Shown piece by piece: positions 1 to 14,500 of a DNA stretch of 64,000 nt. Positions within the stretch are counted from its first letter, which is position 1; the number at the start of each line of letters is the position of its first letter. Origin of the DNA: Heliocidaris erythrogramma (taxonomy: Eukaryota > Echinodermata > Echinoidea > Camarodonta > Echinometridae); assembly GCA_025617745.1 (NCBI GenBank), contig CM046870.1:7628303-7692302 (forward strand), written 5' to 3'. The position numbers and the translations under genes were made by a program. The notes under the pieces were generated by a model. The model ran no database searches. It had not been told where the DNA came from and was given only the letters and a program-made list of their open reading frames with translations.

Positions 1-113
1 ATAATGTAAGTAATAATCTGATTTTGATTCTGTCTCCATTATGTTCAAATGTACTCCATACAATATACGCATAATTCATCTCATGATTAATGAACAAGAC
101 CAATTATATATAC

Positions 114-314
114 TTGTACACGTCACCGGCCCTCTGTCCCAAACTCCTGACCCTGTCCCATCATCATCACAGGTAAGATATACTGGTGTATCGGGAAGGT
201 AACCAACATTACACGATATTGTACAAACTGTCCCATACGTCTCAACAGTGTTCGAGCACCCAGTCCTGACGCCATGAGCAGGGGCTGGTATGTCGCTGGT
301 GGTACAATTGACGG
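114..314 (-). CDS. Minus gene exon 11: sushi domain CCP6
   Basis: 201 bases, identical in length to the plus-gene counterpart 50944-51144. Begins AVNCTTSDIPAPAHG, has YGTVCTISCNVGYLP and ends VWDRGPVTC. Phase 1-1, acceptor acttcacag, donor gtatat. The next exon, expected to match CCP7 at 51612-51818, would lie left of base 1. Nothing else coding is seen in 1-113. Confidence 0.88.
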
Positions 315-3300
315 CTGTGAAGTACAAACAACATATCTAATTTTGATAATATCAATTTTGGATTCTATTTATAAGTACAAGCAACAATTATAATCGTAAT
401 TAAAATTATTAACATAGCTTAAGCCTAGCTTCCGAACGGCTCAAAAACTCAAGGGATGCAGTTATACCAACCGGGTAGGCATACAAATAATAAAGACGGG
501 TCGAGAGTGGCACATTATAGATTAGAGTATTAATATAAGACGTCAGTGATAGATTCAGATTTGAACCCTCAAACTTGCAATCGAAGATAAAGTAAGTAAA
601 CTAAACACAACAACCTGGTCTCATCTACATTTTAAAGAGTATGAACCTTTTAAGGGTAGGGTCTTCATGTCTCATTTGTTATTTTACTAATCGTTTGTGT
701 GATACGATGCTATCAGACGCTGTTTGAAGTACCATCAAATCTGCATTTCTTAAAAAAAACATCCCATTTGTTCGCCTGATTTGTAACGTTTTCAAAATTT
801 ATTTCAATCATGGAACACCTCGTGTAACTATTCCTTCCTCCTGGACCATTATCCCAAAAATTGTCCCAAAGGCAAATAGTAGTTGTTCTAGGGGTATTTT
901 TGGTGGTAATTACCCGAGATGGGATGTTGTTCAGGATGGTGGTCCTGGGAGTATGTTGTCTGGGCAAGGGCAGAATGACCACGGGCCGTCCGACATTTTG
1001 GTTTGAGGGCCGGTCAATTGAGGTCTTAGGGCTGGTTGATCAAAGTGAAGAACATATTAAAATTACCTCAGGCCTGATGGTTGAGCGGGCTGGTTTCATT
1101 CCCAGTCCGCCCCTGTATCTGGGCACAATATAATTTTCGTAAAAACTGACAAGGGGACAACTGAGGCTGCAGCTCACCATGACAACTCGGTGCAGATTGG
1201 TTCCAGGACCCGTCACTCAGACAGTACAGGACTTGGTCCCCTTGAATGTAGTATCCATGGGCACATGTGAAGGTGCAGTAACTTCCATAGGGGACCTCGT
1301 TCGTACCAGGGCACGAAGGCGACGATGGTACCTGAAGACCCGTAGTCAATGTCGGCTTGGTGCAGTTGATGACTGGGTAGTGTGATAATGTAAATGGTTG
1401 TATTGTATTATCAAATTACCTCGAGGGACATGATCATGTTGTTTTGTATTCTTGACTTTGCTTTTTTTTATATGAAAATGGAATTGTTGAATCTCGAATC
1501 TTGAGTCATTAAATGATTAGATGCTCGTAATAAACTAAATACGTTTCTGTTTCTTCTCTACGTATGTACAAGAAATGAGGCACCAATTAAGGTCTCTATG
1601 ATTAAGTCAAATCTGAAAAGAATCCTACCTCAATAACACGTTTAAACTTTTCGGTGCTTAGTAGAATCTACCTGTTTTCATTTATTTGTATTTTATCCAG
1701 CTAACATATCCAACAATTTCAGTTATATAGAGCAAATGGGAAGAAAAGGGCAAACAATGTAATGTTATTGAAACTAGCAACAGTTTTACAATATACATAC
1801 TAGAACAATACGGTATTGATCCTTCCCAGTAGGCTGTTGAACTTCCGGGTTGAGCTGAGCATCTAATTTCATCATTGTTTATGGCATATCCCTCATTGCA
1901 ATTGAAACGGCAAGTTGAGCCATAGTCAGTTGAGCACGTTCCAACAACTTCACCATTTGATGGAGCGCTCACATTGTGGCATTTAAGTACTGAACAAACA
2001 TGAAATCGTGGTAAAGTATTTTAGAGCTTACGTTACCTTGATGGTAGGCCTACCTTTTGATAAAAGGGAGTAATCAGCCTCAAAAAGTGACCTGTGTTTG
2101 ACCAAGCTGAGTACGAGGGCTTCGACTCCATACCATGAAGGCATTAATTACTTAACGATATACCGTTTAGTGGATACGTCGAGACGTTCATCCAGGAACC
2201 CTGATCATCTACTTTTGCTCTGCTGCAATACGAAGTGTTGGGATCTAAAGCATGCTACATCCATTAATGATTATGGATGCAGTTATATCCAGTACCTACA
2301 GGCACTAAACACAGCTGCATTTCAAATGAGGTCACTTTTCTAAATAATAAAATGAGTTTGGTTCCAAATGACGCTACAACTATTTCAGTTTGGTTCCAAA
2401 GATGTGGTATCCATAACAATGGTATTTCCCGCGCAATGACGAATCACAGAACAGCACTACATCCGCTGACCTTCAATCTCCCCCACACAATGGATGGTGG
2501 TTTGGTGCAATTTGTAGATTAAGATTTAATTCACAATATATTCTACATCCACACATTTTTAACATTAATCGATCAATCTAAACAAGATAAGCATCTGAAC
2601 TATTTTCAGAGTGATTTTTATCATTCTATTAATAGTTTAAAACAAAATTATCAGTATCATTAGGTACTAGTACTTTATAGCTATCACTATACGATACCAT
2701 ATTCATGGAATGATATTTCATGGTTGGCTTCACAGAGGCCAATTTAGGTAACTTGATCAAAACCCACTTGCACCAACATAGAAAGTGTAAGGGGGGGGGG
2801 GGGTGGATCAACAAGCAAGAAGGAGTATTTTTCTGTAAAAATGGATTATCAAATCATCCTTAGTTTAAATTTTGGGGATTATTTTCAATTACGTATGACC
2901 ATGTGATGCATACTGCCGGCTTTATTTGGCGGTGATCGAATAATTACAGCAAAACGAAGCTTCCTCCAGGCGGAAACGTCTTCGGGGAAGCATGGGGTCT
3001 TGCACGACGCCAGATACGTAAGGCTATCTGTCTGGAAGAACCTCACGGAAAGAGTTTAGGCCCCGAATTATCAGGAATGGAGCGATTTGATTCTTAAATG
3101 ATCCCTTGGACAAGCCCGACCTTTCTCGACGTAAAAATTGGGCTTTCATTAAAATTAGAGGTCTAGGTTGGTCAGTCCATGGATTCCTGAAAACAACTGG
3201 TTTGGAGTTGGCGCAATTGGGTTTAAAGCGTATTTTTGTTCTGACTCGCGCTGTAGTTTTGATACAACAGGCACAGCTCCGTTACCGCCCCACCCCCACT

Positions 3301-6300
3301 CGGCGACCGTCTTACCACTTTCATTCCCCTTCACCGGTAATAACTTTAATGTACCTGTTTTGCCTACGAAAACTTACATTGGCAAGAGGGGGTAGGATGA
3401 CTCCATAACCCGGATATTCCAACCAATTGACATTCGGATGTATTCGAACCGACAACTCCATAGCCGGTATGGCAGCTAAATATGCAGACAGATCCGCGGA
3501 TAGTACCGTCTGGGCAGCTCATCAGGACGTCATGGCTGCCGGGGAAGGCGTTGCAGTAAATGACTGCATAATCAATGATAAATAAATGGGGCCATAGTAA
3601 TGCAAACATTAACATAATTTAGGGATATGCCACATCCCCGTTCTTCCCACGTGTTATAGCAATGCCCTCATGCCTCTTGCATTAAAACGATTTTATCTAA
3701 ATTGGGAGTAACGTCGAGTTTTTTGCACTTTGGGTTAACAATATATAGGATCAATAAAACCCCAATTCTATCTTTGAATTAGCCAAGCTTTGGTCTTAAG
3801 AAACTTCGGATAAAAGGTAGTCCTACAAAAAACGAACGTACCGAATACGTCCTTAGGATGAGAAGTTCTATAATTGTGACGACTCTTCCCGATTTCCAAC
3901 GAAGCTCATCCACCATTTAATAATTATAATGCAACTAAAAGAAGAAATATAGGCCCTTGCCTTCGACTGTTATGCTAAACGTGCACGTCAACGCCTGGTT
4001 ACCAGCCCCATCTACGGCATCGTATGAAATCGAGGTTACGCCTTCTGGAAAAGAACTGCTAGAGGCAGGGCCCGATGTGCGCGTCGGAGTGATAGGCTCA
4101 CCCGTCGTGTCGGATACGACGGGCTCAACCCACTGAACCACTGCCGTTGTCTGTAGATCTGGAGCGTAAACCGTCTCTGAAGCTGGGCATCCGACAAACG
4201 TAGGGGGAGTGATATCTGAAACGAATATGGCCACGTCAGAAATATCTTTATTGTATAGGTATATTGAATTACTACAGGCAAAAGGCATGTCCAGAAATTG
4301 TCACCCCGTAAAAATCATGATTTCCGACGCTTTAAAAATATTTAGACCATCAAAGTTATTAATAAACTTCTCTGGTGCAAAGGGAAAAACAAAAAGGGGG
4401 CGTCTAAGAACCCCATCCCGGTAATGTACAGTCGTGGGCCTAATACATCCTTTAAAAAATGTTGACATGGTTGATTGGAAAGATAAGGATAAATGGACCT
4501 TTCTTTTTTCGGGGGTTTTAACCAGACGGTTATTGTTTGAATGACAATCATTTCTTTTTTTGTCAATGACCTAGCTGGTCTAAATAACTAAAAGGGTGAG
4601 ATCATGTGGTCATGACGGACTGACTATTTCTGAACAGGGTTTCAGACTATGCTGATGATTTTACCCTTATTTCTCGTGATGAAAACTTATGTCAATGTTT
4701 CATTGGAATCCTATAGATGATTTATGATACAAAATACTTAGGGTCATACTATAAAGAAATTTCCTATGGTGCTTGACTATAATTAGAATCCCAATTAAGC
4801 CATGAATGAAGTAAGATGAAATAAAATAGGCTGGTTGAGCAAGACTTCGAATTGACCAGCACTTGAAAACTTAAAATCTGATTTTATTGGGATGTCAAAA
4901 AATAGTCTTTTTTTTGCAATATTTCAATTAAACACGCTTGTAATTTACATATACGACAGCGCTTTAAAAACAAGCAGAATGAAGCGTACAATGCGACAAC
5001 AAGAAGGCCGACCGGTCATTTAATCGCCCTTTTAAGTTTAGAAAATCATCAGCTTTCTGGCTGGTGTTCAATTTACGAATGTCAAACGAATAAAACCTGG
5101 AGGGGTTTTTTCTCGTTTTTCCCCCTTTAAAAATGAAAGACGTTCTTTAGATTTAATTTATATTGACACAAACTGTCACACTTTGTGTAAAATGTTGATT
5201 AAAACTATGATGATGATGATGATGATGATGTGTGTGTGCGTGTGTGTGTTTGCAACTGAACAAATGACCTCATAACAAAAAGCAAAACATAAATTTTTAT
5301 TCATTTCATTTCATTTTTATCAAAGATTAGCATACAATGCAACAAGAAGTAGACCGACCGGTCACAAAAAAACACGCATTAAAACACGCTATTTAAGAAG
5401 GAAGTGCAAAAACCGGAGCACTAGTTATGATACTTTATTACAAAAGTTAAGTATGAACACATTAGAGAAAATACCTCCGACTTGTGTTTTATTATAAGCT
5501 TGTCAATGATTTAATAGACAATTGGAAGAAACGGTAATAACCTAAAGATGTATGTACCCTTCGCAAGAACAGATTATTATATGAACTGCTATCCTAAAAC
5601 CATGAATGATTGGAAAAAACTTCCAAAGTATGTAGTCAATATGAAATCTCTTAGCATGTTTTAAAAAAAAACGTTGAATAACCATCTCAACCCACATAGT
5701 TAATTTCACAGCTGCTTTACCTCAACTAAGTAATACTGTACTCTTGCAATACTACAATGATTTTACTTGCAATCTGCATGATTGTCTATCGTTTACATCT
5801 TTTAAATAATACTTTGTGCAATATGTTTATGATTTGAATTTCCTTGTTGTTTATATCCGGGAAACAGACTTGTATGGGTTGGTCAAACTTTATTGTTTTC
5901 CCGAGACACGTTTTTATAATGTATGAATAAATTCAAATCAAATCAAATCAAATCAAATCAAATCAATCTATTTGATTGCCCTTTACCGATTTCACCAAGA
6001 AGTTATCAGCAATCCTCACTCTTAAATTATTGTTAGCAAATACTCGAATATCATCACCTGTCAGCATGGAGTAAGTTAAAAGACCTTAGCTCTTATTTTA
6101 CAATATTTCAAATATCGTCACGAAACACTTAGCATTTAGCATACGATAGTGCATTAATAATAAGCAAAAGAAAATTATCAATTTTCTCCTCATAAGAAAA
6201 TTGCATTTTTATCACTGATTAGCATACAATGCAACAAAAAGTAGGCGACCGGGCATTTGATTGCCCTTTAATATTTACCGACGTTCCCCAAGAATCTGTA

Positions 6301-7408
6301 AGCACTCCTGACTCTTAATCACTGTTAGCAAATATTCAAATATAATCTGGAGCATGGGACGCGGAACCGGAAGGTTGGGGCTGCAGCCCCCATCCCCTAC
6401 TTTTTAGACATTAGACATTAGACATTAAATTAAAAATTAGAAATTAAAACCTCGGAAAAAGGGTTCGAAAATTGTCATAAATTAGTGAAATCAAATCAGC
6501 CCCCACTTTCAAAAACTCTCCGCTCCCCATGTGGAGGCTGCAAGCCGAAAGAACTGAATTATCGGATGTCAAACAAACTAAACCTGGAAGGGAATTTCCC
6601 GTTTTCTCCCTTTAAACCTTGCGATTATCTATAATGATAAATGTAATAACACTCACACTAGACAAATTGACCTAATTTGTGTAAGGTGTTGATTTAACCT
6701 ATGATGAATCTGTTTGTGTGTGTGTGTGTGTGTGTGTGCGTGGGTGTTGACCGGCAACCGTGGGACACTAATTTGAAAACACACCTTCGAACCGAGGACA
6801 CACACGAGACCGAGGACCGTCCTCGTTTTGATTTACAGTTAGTTGGCTTTACTTTTAGCTTCTAACTACGCTGTTGACCTTACAAGCATAGTCCACGTTT
6901 GGGCGGTAGTGAAATTTTTCGTGTGTAAATTTTTTTTTTTTTTGCTTACGCACTCTATCCAACAGACGGGCACGCCCGGAAATTGAACGGGATTTATTTT
7001 AGTCTGACTTCCAGGATTATTCTCTTCAAAAACAATTGAAAAATAACTGTGAATAGTTAATTATGAATAAGTCCACGGTTGGGTAATGTTGACACACAGT
7101 CCTCGTTTTCCGGTGGAAACACGTAAGGGTGTGTGTGTGTAAAACTCAATCTTTTATTAATTTTATTGGCTACAATGTCAGAATTTAAAAGGACTGTTTC
7201 TCAGCAACTGTAAATTGATTACATGTCAATTCTTTTCTAAAGAATTCCGTGACAGACATGTTTGGCTGTTTGGGCCCTCCACACCTAGCCTGATGTTTAG
7301 ATTGTCATTTGATTAGAAATTTCGTCAGTCGACCCATCAAGTGGAGCAATAATATTAATGCATGACATGTAAAGGTATATATACGTATGCATATATATAT
7401 TTATATAC

Positions 7409-7449
<41 letters not shown>

Positions 7450-8241
7450 CAAAGGGGTCTATAAAATACAAGCTGAGCTTTTCACTAGACTCCACGTTTC
7501 TCCACATGTCTAATTTTACTAAAGTTATGATTGTAAAATTGCTTAATATAATAATGTACTTACTTCCTTTAAAAAAAAATATTTCCATTTATATAAACAT
7601 TTATTATCGCAATTCTGTTTGATGTTATGTTAATTTTATATAAATTTGTATATACATGTTTGTTCGTTATGTAAAATAAAAAAAACCGTTATGTGGAAAA
7701 TAAAGAAAATCTTGATCTTTGGATTTTGAATCTTAATTCCATTAAGCTTGAATTTGCCCTGAAAGTCGCATATGCACGTTATTGAAAATTCCTGCTGTTA
7801 CTCAGTTAAAGTGTACTCCTAAATTAAATTAAGATAGTACCTCGCGACAAAAATATATACCCATGGGAGACCTTTCGATAACAAAAGCTGAAAGTTAACG
7901 TGATGGTTGAAAAACAGGGATCATTTGAATATATATCACAAATTATTTTCAAATACCTAAGCACCTAATTCGTCATGCTTTTGAAGGAAGTAAGAGTAAT
8001 ACTTACATAAAATATTGCTTAATATGTGATACACGTTGTACATTCCCCCAAAATTCCCAGATTATTATCAGTGTAAAGTCAACAAGCTCGGGAGGTAAGA
8101 GAAGGCACGTGATGACTACATTATTAAAGATCTAAAATGTTAGCTTTGGGATACTGAAGTAATATTCAATAATTATAATCCAAACGAAATGGGCGACATA
8201 GTAATAATAATAATGATAATAATAATAACAATAACAATAAC

Positions 8242-8274
<33 letters not shown>

Positions 8275-8424
8275 TCTTTTTCCGGCGTTAGGGGGAATCC
8301 TTTTATCTCAGCCTATTGTTAGCATTCCCCTTAACGCACGGTTTCTTTCCCCGTAACGTCGAATTTCTATTGTGACGGAATAAACCACAATGTTAGGATC
8401 CCCCCTAACATAGGAAATAATGTT

Positions 8425-8467
<43 letters not shown>

Positions 8468-8515
8468 TAATAAAATAATAATAATAATAATAAAATAATG
8501 ATAAAATAATAATAA

Positions 8516-8546
<31 letters not shown>

Positions 8547-11500
8547 TCTCTTGTTTACCCAGGGTTGCCTCATCATTATCATTATACTGTTCTCCCTGAG
8601 GGCCCTGCAAGCACACTATTACCCCGGCTTTCGCCACGAGCAACCATGATATTAAGGCACTCATGCATTCAAGGAATTTCTCCCTACACATACATTGTGT
8701 CAATCACGCAAAATGCTTTCAGGTACTGTCTCAAGTGTGAGAACAAATATGGTTAATCTAAGTCTGATAACGCAAACACAATCAGTATCTTACATTAGCA
8801 AATCCCTCCTTTTTTCAAATATGTTGTCTCAATCAATACACAACGGCATAACCCGAGTACAATGAACGTTTCACACGTCACCATGCTGTGTATTCTAATT
8901 AAACGGGTAAGGTTTATTTTTCTCACAAAAGTGCAACAATAAACCGGATCATACATTATGTCAGACGAGCACAAACAAAACGCTTATTTGCAAATTTGTA
9001 TTGGGGAAGTAGGCTGATGCCTTGTTATTGTATTGTGGATCTGCCAAATTCAACTTAAAGAAATTATTCCCTTTTACCTTCCTTGTTTCCTAAATTTCAC
9101 TCTTTTTCTGAAGATATTTACTCCGTATTCCTGATTTTGCCCGTTTATGAAAAGAATTACATTTTTGAATACTGGTCATTTGTTTACATGTTTTGGGTTT
9201 TTGTCATAGGATACATTACTACGGTCTCTAATTTTGAATATAATTGAATTGATCGGTTTCATTTCTTAGTGCTTCCGTTGTGCAATACCAGAGATAAATT
9301 GATTAATACCTTGACACTGAGCTGTAGTTCCAGACCATCCTGAGGATGTACATATCCTTTGTGAGCTACCTGACGTTAGTGTGTAACCGGAATGACAGTT
9401 GTACGAACAGACGCTGTCGTAGTAGTTCGAATCAGAGCAGGAGATCGAACCGTCCGCAGGACTTGCCAGTGTTGGTGAACAAATGATTCCTTGAATCAAA
9501 AAGTCGACACGAAATCAAAGTTTTCACGAAACTTTTCATATCAAATTTTCTCATTTTAAATGATTTTTTTATCCAAATAATCTTAAACACAGTACGGTAC
9601 ATGGTTACGTCTTATTCTTTGGAGAATGCAATTGACCCCTATACAGTTCGTCCCAAAATAAACGAAACCGAGATTTATCGACGTTTAATTATATCTTAAT
9701 CACAATTATGATTAATAAATGACACATATAAAATCGAGTCAACCGATTATCTAAAATTATCTTTGGAACATTCTGAAACTCAAATTTGTTTAAAATGGTG
9801 CTGTCAATTTCTTACTAGTACACGATACTGTTGAGCCCGACCATGAGGCTGAGTTGCCAGATCGTACGCAGGTCCTCGAGGCTGAACCACTCAGGAGATA
9901 TCCCGTGTTGCAAGAGCTTTGGCATACCGAACCTACAGACCTTCCATTCGTGCAACTCACGATTCCATTTGCGGGTGGGCTAAGGGTACTACATCGTATA
10001 ACTGCATATGAGCAAGAGAAAACATTACATACACCAAACTTGAAAGACAAGCTATGCTCAATAAATTGTGGAACACCTGAATTCCAGTTCAAAGTTTGAC
10101 TGTGCTACAGGAACAACTTGAATAAAATCAAATGCAAGTTTTAATATGCGATTCTGACTGGCTGAAAGTTATCCTACATCTGATTTTTAGAGTTAAATAA
10201 AAGTTTTTATACGAAAAAAAAAAGCAAACAAGAAATTGAATTTTCAGCATCTGCGAACTGGTTATATACGTGTATATATTTTCTCCAGTAGATAAAATTT
10301 GTTATGCTAAAAACTTGATGACAACTGAAAAATGAATCTGCTTTTATAAAAAAATCTTGTGTAGCATCCTATATACGTTTTTACAAGACGTGCGACAAAT
10401 TCATTTCGCGCGCACTATTCAATGTCTAGATCATGTTGATTTAAAAAAAAATCATCTTTGGCACTTGAATTAAATGTTATGTAGTTAATGCAATTATTCA
10501 AAGCCTACAATTCGATTAACGGCATTAAGAGTCAGACCAACCGATAGGCCTAAGTCAGATAACCAGTATATCAACCTGAAATCATTCTCTAATCTAATAT
10601 TTGCGATTTTCCACTATGCTGACGATTTAAATTTGAAGATGAGAACGATGATACCTACGAAATACTATGGTGGTGAAACTTTATGATAGAAAATACAATA
10701 GTACATACCCACAACTGTAAAGCTGAATGAACATGTTCGAGTATTGCCTGACGTATCAACAGCCCTGTATGTTATTGTGTGAGACCCTTCGCTGAATTGT
10801 GAACCCGGTGCTGCCCCAGAGATGCGCCTGTCTTGAAAAAAACAAAAATTGATTTGAAACTCCACGATTCCTTGAAAGCATGATATTTTGTGTTTGATTA
10901 TTCACTTATGGGGTGTTGCAAGAAAGTTGCAGTCAATTGCAAATTGTAAAGCAAATTAGAACAACCATTCTCAATGGTTCAGGGTCTGCCCATTAAAGAA
11001 GATGCGCTTGCAACAATGATTTTGATTGGTCAGTACCGATCAGTTGCAACTTGCAATCAATCGCAACTTTCTTGCAACACCCCATTAGTATGACAAATAG
11101 TCAATAAACCTATTTTCTACTATATGAACCAGTGCCCTTTGGAAAGGCATAGATCCTCATTACCAAGTCTCACGGATAGAACTTATGCTAACTAGTTGCT
11201 TCCTTACAAATGTATATTTACTTTCTTATTAGCCAAATTAATGTAACATCCATTAATCAATCAATATTTATTTATATAAACAGGAAACATATTTATTCAT
11301 TAATCCAAGCAATCAATCAAGTGACCAAACCATCTGCTAATCAATAACCAACCAACTGATACCCTGTAACTAATAATATCTTACGTAACAGTACATGAAG
11401 ATCTCGAATCGGAACATGTTGGTTCAGTCCATATTACACGGGCAGTAGATGTAGTTGTGTACTGATTACCAAGGGAAGAAGGACAGTTATGCAGTGTTGG

Positions 11501-14500
11501 AGGAGTCGTATCTGACGAGGAAACAAATTATCATATTTGGATTAAGACATTCAATAATGGCTCACTCATGAATCAAAATTTTGATCTGATATCACTAATT
11601 TATTCCAACCGAATCTACAAAGAAAATATTGGTTTTAATAAATTGAAAGTATCAATGTATATATTCGCGAAGTAAAAAATGAGTTATTGATTAATCATTA
11701 GAAATTAAGTAGGCCTATGATCTTTTGTGACATAGTACTTAGATTTAAAAAAATTATCTACGTTATTATAGAGCGACCGAGCATTTTTGCATTTTCTAAA
11801 CCTAAAAACACAATCTTTATGGTACATTTTACCCACGAAATTTTGCACTTGATCACTGCAATTATTGAGCGGTAGAGAAGTTTAAATTTTGTACATCGAC
11901 AAACGGTTTTCCATTCACTCCCTTCTAAACCTGGAAGCAAAATTAACGAAAAGCCTTGATATATAGTCGAGGAATGTACGAAGGCGGTCGAAAGTTGAGA
12001 TTTCTTTTAAACGTTGAACCTCTGCAAATGCTGATTTATGCTGATTTATCCTATACTGCAATATTTAGCAAGAGGCAGATGAAACTTCCATGATAGCGAG
12101 CAAAGCAACGACAATTACATCTTTATTTTTCAAATTTTGAACCCTTCAAAACTGTATTCCTAATGCATTTACCCTGCGGATAGGGGTCGTATAATCCTTA
12201 TAAAAGATCATTTGCTCCTTTGCGTTTTGTGCCCCCTCAAAGTGCCGCCCGGGGGCACGTGCCATTCCTGTCCCCTGTCCCCTGCCCTAGATAAGCCACT
12301 GATTCAGTATATCACTTTTTTCTTTTAGCAAAACCGCAGGTTAAAACATCTCCATCATATTAGAATTTATATTTACTGCAATGGCGCTGAACGAAATTAT
12401 CTTTTTTAATCAAAGAGATGAATGAATAATCAAATCTACGACCTGTATTCGCTGTGTTGATTGATACAATTAAATGCGTTAGGCTTGGCCTCTCCGTTAT
12501 TAAGCCTACTCCTGATTTTAATTGTCAGCTCTCTGTGCCTAAAAACCGACTTTGACGGACCCCACTTGGAAACTGAGCCATGTCTTTCGAATGCTGGCAG
12601 TAAAGGTCAGTTCCCAGAACAATGCGGTATACAGTCAAGGCTTCTGATTCTCATACGAGATGTCTAGGGGCAATCCTTGCTCTGTGATAACAACCTTGGA
12701 CATGGTGTATTACCAACGTGTGTCCCGCTCGACCCAGGTTTATTTAATGTGTACGTGGCTGACTGGGGTAATTATTGCAGAGCTTTCAGGGGGAGCGGTG
12801 TTTTAAATCTTTGGTTTTATCCAGTGGAGCCTTCTCAGTATCAAAATACTGACATAAATATTAGATTTGGCTTATACATGTATCTAAACTTCATTTGTTA
12901 AAACTCAATTTCAGACCACGGACCAGATAAAATTTTAGCAAAATACCGGCCTTTATCATGTTTATTTTCAAGTGGAATTTTGATGATGACAAGGCAAAAG
13001 AATGTGACGTACCTGGCGGGGGTGGAGGTGGTGGTGACCTTCTTCGTCGACGCCAGGCATCTACATGTAAATCGCATAAAATTTTAGATTAAAAAAATCG
13101 AATATTCAAGAGTGTCTACTAAAGTACCTTTGGATCTACATGTCATATTGGTCCTTATACCTCAGTTACAAAAACTAGACCGTAACCAGACACGGTTACA
13201 TACCGAACCAAAAATGACATTACTTCTCTTGCCAAAAATCGGTCGGCTTCAAGTCGCTTCGTAGTTTGGCGGTGTGGCTGAGGTATTTGTCTGGTTGGTC
13301 CTGCTGGTCCTATAGGAGTTATTATGATAGGGTTCCGTCTCGTCAGACTAATGACTACGTACGTTGTATAATAGGTTTAAAGTTCTAGTAAGATATTTGA
13401 GGTTTGGGCTAGGGTACTAAATGCTTGAAGTTTAAGGATTACGGTTACATGGTCTAGTGGATAAGGTCCCGGACTGTGAAGCGCAAGGTACGGGGTTCGA
13501 ATGCCTGGAGCACACTAGTGTCTTTGGGCAAGACATTAATCTACATTAGGCACACTCGACCCTGGAGATAAAAATGCAGGAATTAATTCCTTGAAACGCT
13601 AGAGCGCCATAAGAACAGCCGTGCTAAAGCCGGGGTAATAACTGAGAAACACCAGGAGTGTCAAGTCTGACAGACATGTGCGCTGCACTATTATCATTAT
13701 CATACCAGTGGGATTTAGGGTCAGTTTTGTTTTAAAGATATACAGCTTATAATATTTTGCATTATTTCCTTATTCAAGATAAATATTTTAGGATTTATAT
13801 GTATCGTGCGAGCTGAATTATCAAAATAGTACTAAATCATAATAAAGCCAAAGTATTATGTACTAAGGGCACCCTCGCCCCAAGCTTTTGCTTTTAGAGG
13901 TGTGTCCTCCAATTATGTATGTACCACATGAATGTATATATTGTTATATATTTCTTTAATAATCATGTACATTTTGTTCATTTATTACTCTGTACACTTA
14001 TATTGAAAAGTTGGAAATAAATGTCATTAAATTGAATTGACTTGAAAAAGAAAATGATGCGTTATGTAGTCCCCTTGCCTAGTGCAGTTTTCTTCAAAAT
14101 GCGTAAACATAATTTGTGGTGATGTGGTTTTATGAATTTCAAGAAACCCTCGCATTTCTCAAAGCTGAATGATGTATTTCCTAAATTTTTAAACCCCTGT
14201 CAAATATACTAATGAAAAAGAATAAAAAATGAACTTGCTTATGTCATCAGAATATATTCGTCTCAAATGTCATCTGCAGTTTCATGTCTATACTTTTTTT
14301 TATAATTATGTGTTTTATTACAAATCAAAATGAAATTACAATATTCATAGATAATCAGATTGAATGATTAAAATTAAAAAGACAAGATTACAAGTTACAC
14401 AAATGATCGAAAAGGCAGCAGAATAAAGAGAGTATTTAAAATGAGGCCTGACACTGACCAAAACAAACAAACAAAAAACATACATTTATAAAGAGCATTC

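Larger units (their letters stand above)
4960..6745 (+). repeat. Duplicated intronic repeat (copies 4960-5364 and 5971-6745)
   Basis: The words tacaatgcaacaagaagtag, gaccggtcatttaatcgccc, aaacctgga...ttttccccctttaaa and a track ending in (TG)n recur in the same order near 4985-5240 and 6217-6740, with another partial copy at 5325-5364. The 5325 copy is broken by the retrotransposon end at 5365-5970 and resumes as tttgattgccctttaccg. Confidence 0.6.
4216..9309 (-). other. Minus gene intron 6, repeat-rich
   Basis: A 5.1-kb intron between CCP2 and HYR2. It holds a dispersed repeat in two or more copies (4960-5250 and 6200-6745), a non-LTR retrotransposon 3' end (about 5365-5970), GT and AAT microsatellites and a truncated SINE. 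The rest (about 7450-8200 and 8760-9300) is AT-rich with nothing recognizable. Confidence 0.6.

Noticed and set aside
3106-3408. 100-codon plus-strand frame in the minus-gene intron
   Set aside because: No recognizable domain or splice context, and it overlaps the antisense end of CCP3.
8308-8703. 131-codon minus-strand frame with long Tyr/Leu/Ile runs
   Set aside because: Produced by the AAT microsatellite and SINE tail; no domain.
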